From Platycnemis pennipes (taxonomy: Eukaryota > Arthropoda > Insecta > Odonata > Platycnemididae), in assembly GCA_933228895.1 (NCBI GenBank), contig OW121850.1:34357773-34421772 (forward strand): DNA of 64,000 nt, written 5' to 3'. Shown piece by piece: positions 35,901 through 43,200 of this stretch. Numbering within the stretch: the first letter of the stretch is position 1; every line of letters begins with the position of its first letter. A program made the translations under genes and the position numbers. The notes beneath the pieces are model-generated. The model ran no database searches. It was given only the letters and a program-made list of their open reading frames with translations, and was not told where the DNA came from.

Positions 35901-38423
35901 CTAATAAAATGATTGATAAAAAATAATTATCTATCACGTTTATAATTCATTATAATTTACAAAACCAATAGGAGCTAAGAAGCTATGAGAAACCTAGGAG
36001 CGCAAGTATAACTAATATGAAACAAAATATGTATTAAAAGAAACATTAATTTTTAATGTTTTGTAAATATTTTTATCGATACAACTATGCGACAAAACGA
36101 TATTGTGTAGCAACAATCCCTCTCCGAAATATTAACAGTAAGACATAATGCCAAAAGAAACGAAACATTGGTCCAATCTCCCGGTAGGAGCTTGAAAATT
36201 ACGGCCGGCAGAGTTGAAAAAATTAACTACACCATATTTCAAGTGCAAGCTACACTAATATTTTGTCAGATGGTATAAAAAGGTTTAGAAACCAGGAAAT
36301 GAAAAGAGACAAACCATTATGAACAATGCTGAAGTGTTGCAGTCAAACAAATCAACATGGTCTTTAAGACCGTGCATGACCTCTTGAGGGTTAAATGAAA
36401 ACAGGGAGTGACTCTGATATAATCTCTCTCAGAACCACAGTCAATTTAAAACACTTGATGCAACAATGTCCTCAAATATGAGGCATGGCAAAGATTGCCT
36501 AGTCAAAGGTCATTTGGTTGAAATTGCATCTTCATATTACAGTCAAGCCTGTTTATAACGAAGTTGAGGGGGCCAAATATTTAGGTACTTTGTAATAACC
36601 GAACTTCTATGTGGACCAGTTTTTCCCAGCCTCTTTATGATGGGGAATAGCCGTTACTTTGTTATAACCGGGAATTTGTTATAAACGGGTGTTATCAAGT
36701 GGGCTCGAACATATTATTACATAACTAATTGAAAAATAAAGGGAAAACCCCACTAGGAAAACCAAGGGATTCATAAATTGGCCAGAGAAAGAGATTACAA
36801 AATTAGAGCCAATATTTTAGTAGCAGTTTATTAAGCTAGAAACAAATAAGGAAGAATATAGGCATGCAGTTGACCAATAATAATGATAGCCAAATCTTAT
36901 GATTGGAAAAAATGAATGAGTGAGACATTATGAGAATTAATTCATCAACAAGAATGGAATCCACAAAGTTACAGAGGAACAATAAAATAAAATGGCATTG
37001 GAAAGAAAAAGTATAAAAATGGTACAATTCTTCTTCACCACTAACAAGACTCTACAAGTCACGCATGCATTGATATGATATATGTGAAGGCCCATAGAGC
37101 CCATTGGATCAAAGGCTATCAACCTAAGATTAGTTACCATTTTCATGTCATAAAACCTTAACTTTCACATTACCCCTGTAGGGGAAGACTATTGAGAAAA
37201 TTTAAATTGGTAAAAAGAAGCCATAATTTACTGTTAGGTACTTCCATATTTAATAGGCCTCCTTCAGAGTCCATAATTATTCACTATCTCTATCAATAGG
37301 ATAATGCCTCGAGAAATTCGAAAGACTGAGACAGGAGATACGTAATATTTCATGTAGAATGCGATCTTTCGAGGTACATTTACTACATACTACAAATAAT
37401 GTTTAATAAATTCTGGACCAAAGTTGTAACATACCTAATGATTTTACAATCACAGAGGTGGCTTAAGTAGAATCAATCTTTGATAATCACTCATTAATTT
37501 CTTAAAAGTAACCATTCCCAAATATGAATACCCACAGCGAGTTCACACACAATACGTACATGACTGCAATTCAAATATGCCCTGTAAGTTAGTTAAGACT
37601 TACCTCTGTTATTTCTCCTATCAAATCCACCACCACGATCACTTTTTTTCGCCTCCGCCAGTGCCACTTTTATCCGCATGTCATTGTTGATTTCAATTAA
37701 ACCATTAAGCTCAAGAGCTTCTTTGAGACTGTTTGCATTCTCAAACTCAACGTAGCAGAATCCTTTGAATTTGTCAGTCTCTTTGTCGCGCACGAGACGA
37801 ATATGTTTGACCTAAGGAACAAATACCAACACAGGTACCTCATATTTATCTACAATTACTAAAACACACGTTGCCTCATTATTGATGGATTTCCGTTACC
37901 TGTTGATTTTTGAAGATTAACCCGATATCTCCTTCAACAACTCCTGTTGGAAGATTACCAACATACGCAGTGAATGGAGCTTCAGTTGGCAAGGGTCTAT
38001 TATTCCATCCACCTCCCCTGCAAAAACATTGAGGCGATTACTATTTCCAAATAAAATTAGCACCAAACATTAATAGATGGAAAAATACAAAGTTCGTATT
38101 TAGGAAAACTGAAGAACCAAAGTTCACTTAAACAAATTTTAAGGCTTTACACGTTATCTTCGTCCTATTCTTTTCGAATAATACAGTAAAAGCCATCGCT
38201 CTCTGAAGTTGCACGTGAAAAAGTTGCCTGCGGTCAGGAAACAAAGGTGTCCGGTATATTTACTGAAACTATTCTATAAGTGCATAAACTAAATAAAGTA
38301 CCACAACATGCATGAAGTAATAATAAAACAGATAACAGTGAAAAACACGTGAGTAAACGCCAACTGTCAAGGCAATTGGTTATTTACTTACCTAGCATCA
38401 TCATAATCATTTCTCCTCGCCAT
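8785..38423 (-). CDS. EIF4H: eukaryotic translation initiation factor 4H, five coding exons
   Basis: EIF4H is an RNA-binding cofactor that stimulates the eIF4A helicase during cap-dependent initiation in the cytoplasm. The coding exons (minus strand) are 38392-38423, 37900-38017, 37604-37811, 21528-21836 and 8785-8921. All junctions are GT-AG and the phases agree, giving 267 residues against about 248 in human. One RRM spans roughly residues 26-105, with RNP2 AYVGNL at 28-33 and RNP1 KGFCYVEF at 66-73. Exon 4 is a Gly/Arg-rich tail. Exon 5 carries the family end signature PLNQVA...[11 protein letters not shown]. The start is the ATG at 38,421-38,423, reading [11 protein letters not shown]. 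An acceptor 20 nt upstream of it implies a non-coding first exon. Introns 3 (15.8 kb) and 4 (12.6 kb) are packed with transposons. The family call is firm. Confidence 0.95.
9110..10483. mobile_element. pogo-like non-autonomous element carrying a satellite
   Basis: It is flanked by TA. The left terminus reads CAGTAGAAGCCCGGTATAG and the right, reverse-complemented, CAGTGGAATCCCGGTATAA, a TIR of about 19 bp with a few mismatches. Part of the interior (about 9,200-9,520) is repeated at 32,120-32,480. The middle is expanded by an 18-bp tandem repeat. No transposase is present. Confidence 0.65.
9640..9990. repeat. 18-bp tandem repeat (satellite)
   Basis: The unit GATAAGATGTCGGGGCAC is repeated about 19 times with point variants: a central block has GCGC instead of GCAC, and the edges have GATATC forms. 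TATCG...CGATA within neighbouring units can pair. Degenerate related sequence continues on both sides (about 9,535-10,135). The 18-bp period keeps frames open, so ORFs here are artefacts. Confidence 0.92.
10484..13314. other. EIF4H: intronic AT-rich sequence, mostly unassigned
   Basis: This lies in EIF4H intron 4. I recognise only a short pogo-type helix-turn-helix remnant near 12,100 (separate entry). Confidence 0.5.
12096..12215 (+). pseudogene. possible pogo/Tigger DNA-binding domain remnant
   Basis: The frame reads [20 protein letters not shown] followed by ATKIKDLPS, resembling the CENP-B/Tigger N-terminal helix-turn-helix (EKL.VL..VDKNPH....LA). It is about 40 residues, with no further domain and many stops around it. 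The identification is weak. Confidence 0.4.
13323..15369 (+). mobile_element. hAT-type non-autonomous element, copy B
   Basis: It begins TAGTGATGG and ends CCATCACTA, with GGATCC-rich sequence just inside both ends. The 8-bp duplication AATATTTG is perfect at 13,315-13,322 and 15,370-15,377, the signature length for hAT transposition. The internal 340-bp module occurs twice (about 13,330-13,690 and 13,850-14,200). There is a hairpin with CCTAGGAATA arms near 14,246-14,276. No transposase. Confidence 0.88.
15378..15983. other. AT-rich spacer between hAT copies B and C
   Basis: No gene or repeat recognised. Confidence 0.5.
15992..17991 (+). mobile_element. hAT-type non-autonomous element, copy C, with duplicated 3' end
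   Basis: It begins TAGTGATGG and ends CCATCACTA. The flanks are TCTACGAC (15,984-15,991) and TCTATGAC (17,992-17,999), an 8-bp target duplication with one substitution. An internal CCATCACTA at about 17,783-17,791 is followed by a second copy of the terminal ~200 bp (17,793-17,991 repeats 17,511-17,791 with an internal deletion), so the 3' end is tandemly duplicated within one insertion. Confidence 0.82.
18845..19274 (+). repeat. ~340-bp offset direct duplication
   Basis: About 85 bases at 18,848-18,932 recur at 19,190-19,274 with a few changes. Both contain ATCGACTGTT, CGCGCTTATCAC and TATCTTGGTTGTGATTATAG. The duplication directly precedes the piggyBac remnant. Confidence 0.75.
19262..19919 (+). 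pseudogene. degenerate piggyBac transposase, C-terminal half
   Basis: Pieces in family order: [20 protein letters not shown], then FKWKDKRDV, then [15 protein letters not shown], then [19 protein letters not shown], and last a Cys-rich domain [12 protein letters not shown]...CFQKYH ending in TAA at about 19,918. These match the piggyBac catalytic core and C-terminal zinc-binding domain in order. Stops and frame changes occur between them (for example near 19,382, 19,480 and 19,578), so it is dead. The N-terminal half is missing or scrambled into the upstream duplication. Palindrome-like TGGCATA...TATGCCA sequences lie on either side at about 18,468 and 20,171. Confidence 0.82.
20373..21125. 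other. EIF4H: AT-rich intronic sequence
   Basis: No conserved coding or repeat signal recognised. A 92-codon ORF at 20,672-20,950 looks random. Confidence 0.5.
21138..21418 (-). mobile_element. tRNA-derived SINE, copy 2
   Basis: On the minus strand a tRNA-like head has TGGCGTAGTGGGTAGAGC (box A region) and CCGGGTTCAAATCCCGG (box B/T-arm). It is followed by the shared body and the tail AACCAACCTTCCGGTTGAAT. The perfect 12-bp duplication CAATTTATGCCA flanks it at 21,126-21,137 and 21,419-21,430. It is the best preserved copy in the window. Confidence 0.9.
21528..21836 (-). CDS. EIF4H: EIF4H coding exon 4 (Gly/Arg-rich)
   Basis: It encodes residues 120-222: a poly-Gly/Ser/Ala stretch, then [10 protein letters not shown] and [12 protein letters not shown], and a proline run at the end. 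The acceptor TATTTCAG and donor GTG|GTAAGTATT are canonical, and 309 nt keeps phase 1. The plus-strand ORFs here are shadows. Confidence 0.9.
21837..22631. other. EIF4H: intronic sequence with a TTAACCCTTATAGTGC motif
   Basis: This is the start of EIF4H intron 3 as read on the plus strand. TTAACCCTTATAGTGCTACC at about 22,228-22,247 resembles the piggyBac-like termini elsewhere, but no partner end was found. Confidence 0.35.
22632..23189. mobile_element. MITE with ~40-bp terminal inverted repeats
   Basis: The left end reads AAGGCTGTATCACACTAGCG. The right end, reverse-complemented, reads AAGGCTGTATCACCTTAGCG, and similarity continues through GGTTGC.GG.TACAGTTGCCG. It is about 558 bp with no ORF of note. 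Confidence 0.8.
23190..24119. other. unassigned sequence with a 115-codon minus ORF
   Basis: The minus frame 23,684-24,031 is open but I recognise no domain. It sits next to the Penelope remnant and may be part of an old retroelement. Confidence 0.3.
24120..25290 (+). pseudogene. Penelope-like retroelement remnant
   Basis: Frame pieces include [16 protein letters not shown] and [19 protein letters not shown] at 24,130-24,480, matching the Penelope pre-RT region (LTE.E..VLSKG; L.IL.ADKGNA.V.M). Further on are [13 protein letters not shown], then [19 protein letters not shown] and VDVDNTIV at 25,125-25,250, matching Penelope RT (FDVVSLFT.VP; GSPLSPV.A; Y.DDT). There are many stops and frame changes. 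A 170-bp pogo-type MITE splits it at 24,713-24,882. The final ORF (25,127-25,387) looks more coherent but is only the RT fragment. Confidence 0.75.
24713..24882 (-). mobile_element. pogo-type MITE (MADE-like)
   Basis: On the minus strand it begins TACAGTCAATCCCGTTTATA, then ACGAAGTTGAGGGGG. About 170 bp match the copy at 36,539-36,703 in opposite orientation. It sits inside the Penelope remnant. Confidence 0.7.
25391..26836. other. spacer with a pogo-like end
   Basis: At 25,563-25,640 GTAGAAGCCCGTTATAGTGA matches the left terminus of the 9,110 element. The remainder has no recognisable gene. The portion 25,690-26,000 is GC-richer and may belong to an unidentified element. Confidence 0.4.
27370..29752 (+). 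pseudogene. degenerate non-LTR retrotransposon (CR1/L2-jockey type)
   Basis: Successive frame pieces follow the family order. There is an endonuclease end ([11 protein letters not shown], then a [10 protein letters not shown] remnant of GDFN), and RT motifs [20 protein letters not shown] and [14 protein letters not shown] at 28,515-28,620. Then come SGVPQ (about 28,958) and RLFADDAAV (29,038-29,064), and last [15 protein letters not shown] and [18 protein letters not shown] at 29,510-29,640. Frameshifts and stops throughout make it dead. A short insertion with target duplication interrupts the FADD motif. Confidence 0.85.
29064..29151. mobile_element. short retroelement fragment inserted in the LINE
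   Basis: About 88 bp (CATCAATCCTCAGATCGGTT...) interrupt the LINE right after FADDAAV. TGATGCAGCAGT (29,052-29,063) and TGATGCAGTAGT (29,152-29,163) flank it, a 12-bp target duplication with one change. The motif TTTGATGCAGCTCTCCA is a piece I recall as widespread in insect retroelement sequence. Confidence 0.7.
30773..32110. other. spacer, nothing recognised
   Basis: Small overlapping ORFs only. GGTTCAAGTCCC at about 30,972 resembles a tRNA B-box but has no convincing partner. Confidence 0.45.
32120..32480 (+). mobile_element. pogo-like element piece, paralogous to 9,200-9,520
   Basis: ATATAGCGAGGCCAAGAAG, GGTATATGCTCGGTATTACG, and later TATGTGCCA...CTACA parallel the interior of the element at 9,110-10,483 in the same orientation. 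No terminus was found. The ORF at 32,544-32,804 downstream (acidic, Ser/Glu-rich) may be the N-terminus of its lost protein. Confidence 0.5.
32977..33081. repeat. hairpin: perfect 17-bp inverted repeat
   Basis: GTCATAGGCGTCATAAG at 32,977-32,993 pairs exactly with CTTATGACGCCTATGAC at 33,065-33,081. The pairing extends imperfectly inward (GTTATAGCT with AGCTACCGG...). It is probably a tiny foldback MITE. Confidence 0.75.
33574..34700 (+). pseudogene. non-LTR retrotransposon reverse transcriptase, frameshifted
   Basis: The first frame has [47 protein letters not shown] and [13 protein letters not shown]. At about 34,008 one base appears lost, and the continuation lies in the next frame: [20 protein letters not shown], then [13 protein letters not shown], and the C-terminal thumb region with LYGSEAWT and GHILRHDGL. 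The FADD catalytic motif is present. There is no endonuclease domain upstream, so the copy is 5'-truncated. Clade cannot be fixed by eye (RTE- or L1-like families share these motifs). Confidence 0.88.
34875..35440 (+). pseudogene. piggyBac transposase remnant with internal deletion
   Basis: The N-terminal part (34,875-35,144) is acidic/Ser-rich, followed by [11 protein letters not shown]...[13 protein letters not shown], matching the family block FYGK...KW......H.IV...PG.K. After ~150 bp the C-terminal Cys-rich domain appears directly in another frame ([16 protein letters not shown]...[12 protein letters not shown], about 35,291-35,440, TGA). The catalytic core is deleted. Downstream at 35,774-35,839 lie a palindrome and TTAA that could be its terminus. 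Confidence 0.75.
35836..36394. mobile_element. TTAA-flanked MITE with palindromic ends
   Basis: TTAA bounds both ends. The termini CCCTTAAGAGGCCGCGCA and, reverse-complemented right, CCCTCAAGAGGTCATGCA match at 14 of 18 bases. Just inside the right end is GGTCTTTAAGACC. Just outside the left end (35,776-35,792) is GCGGTCTCTGAGACCGC; both are palindromes about one central base. Confidence 0.7.
36539..36703 (+). mobile_element. pogo-type MITE (MADE-like), second copy
   Basis: It begins ACAGTCAAGCCTGTTTATAA, then CGAAGTTGAGGGGG, and aligns along ~165 bp with 24,713-24,882 reversed. Termini are imperfect (right end AACGGGTGTTATCAAGTGGG). Confidence 0.7.
36710..37603. other. EIF4H: intronic AT-rich sequence
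   Basis: End of EIF4H intron 3 next to exon 3. Nothing recognised. Confidence 0.5.
37604..37811 (-). CDS. EIF4H: EIF4H coding exon 3 (RNP1)
   Basis: It encodes residues 51-119 including [11 protein letters not shown] (RNP1), LKEALELNG and [13 protein letters not shown], the second half of the RRM. The acceptor is GTTCCTTAG and the donor AGAG|GTAAGTC. Confidence 0.95.
37900..38017 (-). CDS. EIF4H: EIF4H coding exon 2 (RNP2)
   Basis: It encodes residues 12-50 with [15 protein letters not shown] (RNP2). The acceptor is TTTTGCAG and the donor CAG|GTAACGG. Confidence 0.95.
38392..38423 (-). CDS. EIF4H: EIF4H coding exon 1 (start codon)
   Basis: ATG at 38,421-38,423 gives [11 protein letters not shown]; the donor is CTAG|GTAAGTAAA. 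The exon begins at about 38,443 after TTTTTCAG, so a short 5' UTR precedes the start. A donor-like CAG|GTAACT at about 38,565 marks a possible upstream non-coding exon. Confidence 0.85.
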
Positions 38424-38443
38424 ATTTGATGCGACGGATTACG

Positions 38444-39327
38444 CCTGAAAAACAAGTAAAAATCAGCGCCTGCTTGAGTTACCATTTTGAGTTACTTTGG
38501 CGATGCTAGACTAAATATTGATAATTCACGTGCAGATCACTATTTCCTTGAAATAAATTAGTTACCTGAATTAACTATTGGGGGATTTATATTTCCCACT
38601 AATTTTGTAACGCATTTCGAGTACATTTCAAGGCTGGAATGCCCGCCGACAAATTAAATTAAACAATCATAAATTTCTCTTAATGTTACCATTTGTGCAT
38701 CCTGAGTGTTATAAATGGATCAGAATTTTAATTTCCGCAATAGTCATGGCGGGATAGGAGTCGATGAATCTAGATCTATCGTCTAGGTTTGGAAACCGAA
38801 AGTGATGGGTGGTGAAGGGGTTAGAATTGTTTACACCCGTTAGTTGCTACAACAAACATAATTTTACCGCAGTTTGATACAGCATGAATTATTTGGAAAC
38901 TTTTCCCAATACTGTGAGAAATTCAACATCTTTGCTATTTTATTTCGAGTGTCCCAGATTATAAAATTCTAACTTGTCACGCCTCCAATTCCATTGACTC
39001 CAGTACACGTTCTTATGATTTATTCTAGGTCATAGAATCGTACGGACTCGAAAAATGTTATTGAATTATGTTGATATTAAATTGAGACAAATGTAGAAGG
39101 TCATAAATTAACTCGCTGCCCGAATTTCAACACACTGGCTGCCAAATCAATTTTTTTCCCTATTACAAGACCATTGGATTTTGGCTATAGGGCCGTATGG
39201 AAAATACCATCAAACCTGTAAGATATCTATATGACTTTAAGACTCCTATGTGAATCCCAAAAAAAATCTACTGGTTCTTAAAGAATTTAAGCCCTTAAAG
39301 AGAACCCAGACTCCCCTAGGTTCTATA
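38444..39327. other. EIF4H upstream region
   Basis: Likely contains the EIF4H promoter and non-coding first exon. I see no clear core promoter motif. Confidence 0.35.
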
Positions 39328-39501
39328 AAGGCTGCTTTATACGATACCATTTCTTGTACAAGGAAATTGTACCATGTAAAGCGGCACATTGTACGAACGC
39401 TTGCGCGATTTTCTGAATGGGAAATAGAACCTGAATTCCATTCAGAGAAACACACAATTTCATTCAGTTTATACAAAAAAGGTATCGTGTAAAACGGCCT
39501 T
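39328..39501. mobile_element. AAGGC-family MITE
   Basis: The left end reads AAGGCTGCTTTATACGATAC and the right, reverse-complemented, AAGGCCGTTTTACACGATAC. The interior has GTACGAACGCTTG and TCTGAATGGGAAATAGAACC, shared with the copies at 53,669 and 56,963. Confidence 0.8.
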
Positions 39502-39929
39502 AAGAATTATCTATTAGATATATAGGAACTTTTTGATATTCCATGGTAGCCACGGTGGTGCATGCCAGCTTGGTAACCCAATGGCCAAATCCCACTTTAT
39601 GTACAGCCCTTGTATTTTACACAACTTAGGTTAGACAGCATTACAACCAACATAGCACTGCCTCCTTCCTTAGGCTCATCATTAAATGAATTTACGATGA
39701 ATAGGGTAAGATTTATGGGAGCATTGATATTAACTACAAAAGAATCGGAGAAAGAGTGAAGACCTGGTATGTTTAAATTACAAAATAATACTGTCACCCA
39801 AAACTAATCGCATCAGTACCTCCTACATGAACTCAAAAACACTTTCCCCGCTTAGATACACCATCGGCAATGCTCATACAATATTGCACTTTGAATAACA
39901 ACAATTACCTACATAAAAATGCATAAATA

Positions 39930-39935
39930 TTTATT
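39930..39935 (-). terminator. PTRH2: polyadenylation signal of PTRH2
   Basis: AATAAA on the minus strand, about 10 nt after the stop codon, so the 3' UTR is very short or a later signal is used. Confidence 0.6.
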
Positions 39936-39944
39936 AAACAATGA

Positions 39945-40229
39945 TCAATACAGTTTTAAATGCCCAGTAACTTGATCAATCAATTCAACAGGACCTGGTC
40001 CAATCCCTAAAACAGTTGTTGTCCCAGGTGATACTTGGGTTCTTCCAGCATCACAAATGGGACTCACTATAAGTCCAAACTGATAAGCATCATTGGCAAT
40101 GCTTTGCAGCTCCTCAAAAGCATCACACTTGAGGACAACTTTAGGTTGTCCAGTTCTACACCACTTCTTCAAAATTAAAGGCTGTTTCTTGAGAGATACC
40201 TCGTAAGCATTCACAGCAGCATGCGAACA
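39945..40229 (-). CDS. PTRH2: PTRH2 exon 3
   Basis: It starts [10 protein letters not shown] after CCATTTTCAG and ends GHLKLY-TGA. It carries the catalytic-site strand motifs [10 protein letters not shown] and GIGPGP. Confidence 0.95.
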   Translation of the reverse strand, partial: CSHAAVNAYEVSLKKQPLILKKWCRTGQPKVVLKCDAFEELQSIANDAYQFGLIVSPICDAGRTQVSPGTTTVLGIGPGPVELIDQVTGHLKLY

Positions 40230-43200
40230 CTGAAAATGGAGAACATATTTTTCACCTTTAAAATGGATTAATTTCATATTATATTAAAGCAATCAAAAGA
40301 AAAATCTTACTATTATGCACCAGTCTGAATGCCATATTTGCTATAATTTGAGCACAGTTAAAATGCCACTTGGGAGGACAGAGCTGCACAGACTATAATT
40401 TTCAGCACCGCATTTACAATTCAGTTACCTCATAACCAGAGAAACATATGGTTATTATTTTGTTACTTTCCAAATTGCATCTATATGAACCCTAATGCTG
40501 TGCCATTTTGAAAATGTGATAAAAATTATCTCATCCTAAGGAGTTGAAATAAACCCCTAGTCAGGATTTGAATATGCTAAATCAGAATTGGCAGTTGATG
40601 GCATAACCCTGCAGCCTAGGGAATGAGATATGTACCTCCAAAAATTACTCTTTCCCATTCATTAGTATTCTACCAACATCAGTGGAGTGTCACAGTGGCC
40701 TAGTGGTTAAAGTGCTAGGGTACAGACCAAAGGGTCCCGGATTTAAATCCATATGAAGCCTCTTTGAACACCCCACATGTTGCAATTTTCTGTCAGAACT
40801 TTTTTGGAAATTGCAGGTGGCCCAGGAAAACAAGCTGGAACCCTTAGCCTGAATGCATGAATTTCACATGCTAATGGCTTAGTGCAGGATAAGCTCTACC
40901 TTCACATCAGTAGATTTATGGGTAGTTTCTACCCTCTATTCCACACAATTGTATGCTTGTCATCCACCTCCTTACTTCCCAGTCAAACAATTCATTCATC
41001 CTTAATGGTATCCCTCAAAATCTTAACCCTCTTAGAGAAATAAGTTAAAAACAGGCTATATACATAAATATATATGTTATCTGCACTTGTAAAGTCTCAC
41101 CAGGAGTATTCATCAAGCATTTCTGATTCAATGAATAAAGATTTACTTTGGGAGCTGAAAAAAATAAAAAAGAAATTGTGACAAATGCCATTGGAAGTAC
41201 ATACAAAAAGTAACTCGGCTAATGGGAGAGTTAGGTTAGGAAACCCAAGATATCAGAAGGTTCTTTGCATGATTAAATTTTCTTGAAAACTTCAATTAAA
41301 TGGATTTGAATGTCAGCAGACATATTTCTACTTCCATACTACATTAGGACAAACAAAAGCAACAAATTAATGTGGGAGAGAGCCTCCCTCACTCACCACC
41401 TTCCTTTCCCCTTTCTGAGTGGCCAGCAGCCCTTACCCGGCCACCAGCACCCATTGTCCTTTTGGGTCTTTCGCACTGGCCAGGTTCCATTCCTGAACGG
41501 TATAGGCTAATGTGTCCATACACCCTGTTGTCTGCACCTACTATTTCCCCTTGGCCTTTCCTACGGGCCAGGCTCCGCTCACAAGCACCTGACCCTAGGG
41601 AATACCTCAGGTCAGCGAACTGCGAGTTCCCTAGAGAGTAGCGGTTTTGGGTGACTCTGGGCCTGCATCATTGACGCCCGACAGAGCAACAATTAAGTGG
41701 GCATAAGAGACCCTCCCTCTCTAAGGCCAGAACCCTTTACTAGGTTGTCGAAACACCTCCCTCCGCCAGTTCACCATTACAGGTCGCCGACACCCTGCTC
41801 CTTCGGGAGACTCCTCACTGAGTCACCACTGCCTTCCCCAGGAGATTCCGCTATGTCACCAAGCCTCCTTGGGAGACCCCTCGCGGGATCACCGCTGCCT
41901 TCCCCAGGAGACCCCCTAGTTGGGTCCACACACACCCTCGATACCGAGTAACTACTGGCCCAGTATATCCCCGCTAGTGTCTCACTTGTTGATGCCTCAC
42001 CAATAATTGAGCATAAATAAAGAATATGCGCTCCCAAATCCTAGTCTCATTTAATGCGTGCTCCCCACCCTTAACCCAGTTGTGGTGCAGTTGGCCACCC
42101 CCACAAAATTAAGAGATATCAACCATTTGACTGAGTGATCACTCAGTCAGTGATTCAACCTGAAGGTTGGTTTCGATAGGTGAGAGTAGAGCTCACCCCA
42201 TACTAAGCCAATGATGTGTGAAATTCACACATTCAGGGTAGGGGGGCCAGTTCCTTTCCCTGTGACTGACTGATAGAGAATTTTTTCTCACAAAAAATAC
42301 ATTACTACAACACAAATAAAGTATAACATTTCAAACACATAACAAGCATAGTTCATCATTAAGTAACATTTCTCAGTTAAAACTCAACTTCCTGCATTCT
42401 TCTAATCTTTTCTCCATTTCTCAGCTAAAATTACCACACACCATTGCAGCAGCTCACAAGGTAAAATGTAGTTGCCAAAACCAGAACCTCTATTCTTCTC
42501 CCCCCTCTTCCAAGCTTACCTAACATTTCACCATCATTTACATTTTTTGGCATTCCATCACCTTTCAAAATGACATTTATGGAATTGTTTTGCTTCTTTA
42601 GAAATCTTCCGATTCCTTGGAAGAAGTTCCTTTCCTCTCGCAACATCCTCAACACCAACATTTTAAAACCACCCAATTTGCATTCAGGTTCCATAACCAC
42701 ACTCCATACTAGAATTTTGACTTCTCTATCTCTGAGCTAAGGGATCTCCTCATATTTCTCTCCACACAGTGAATGCTTACTTGCCAACAAAACTGTTGAC
42801 TTGATGTATCTACTTCACTTGTAACACTTTCACATTTTCCAACAAGCTTATTTATGAACTTTATTATTTCCTTATGAATCTCATATAATTTTTTAAATCA
42901 ATAGTTTTGTATACAGGTATTTAGTATGTATCTAGGCAATCTTTTTGGTGGATGGTCATGAGTGATGATAAGTGACATTTAGGAGAGAACGTTTCACATG
43001 ACAATGACTATGTTTGACAAGTTTTCTTTGAATTAAAGACATTTCATGCAAACGCTTTTATTTTCATCAATAAGGTCTTGTATTTTCTATTGTATTGCAT
43101 GTAATTGCATGCAATTGTAATTTGAAACCAAAATACAACCATAAGTTGTAAAGGGAATTGTATTTTGGCTCTGTAACACAGAAATAATACCAAATCTGTG

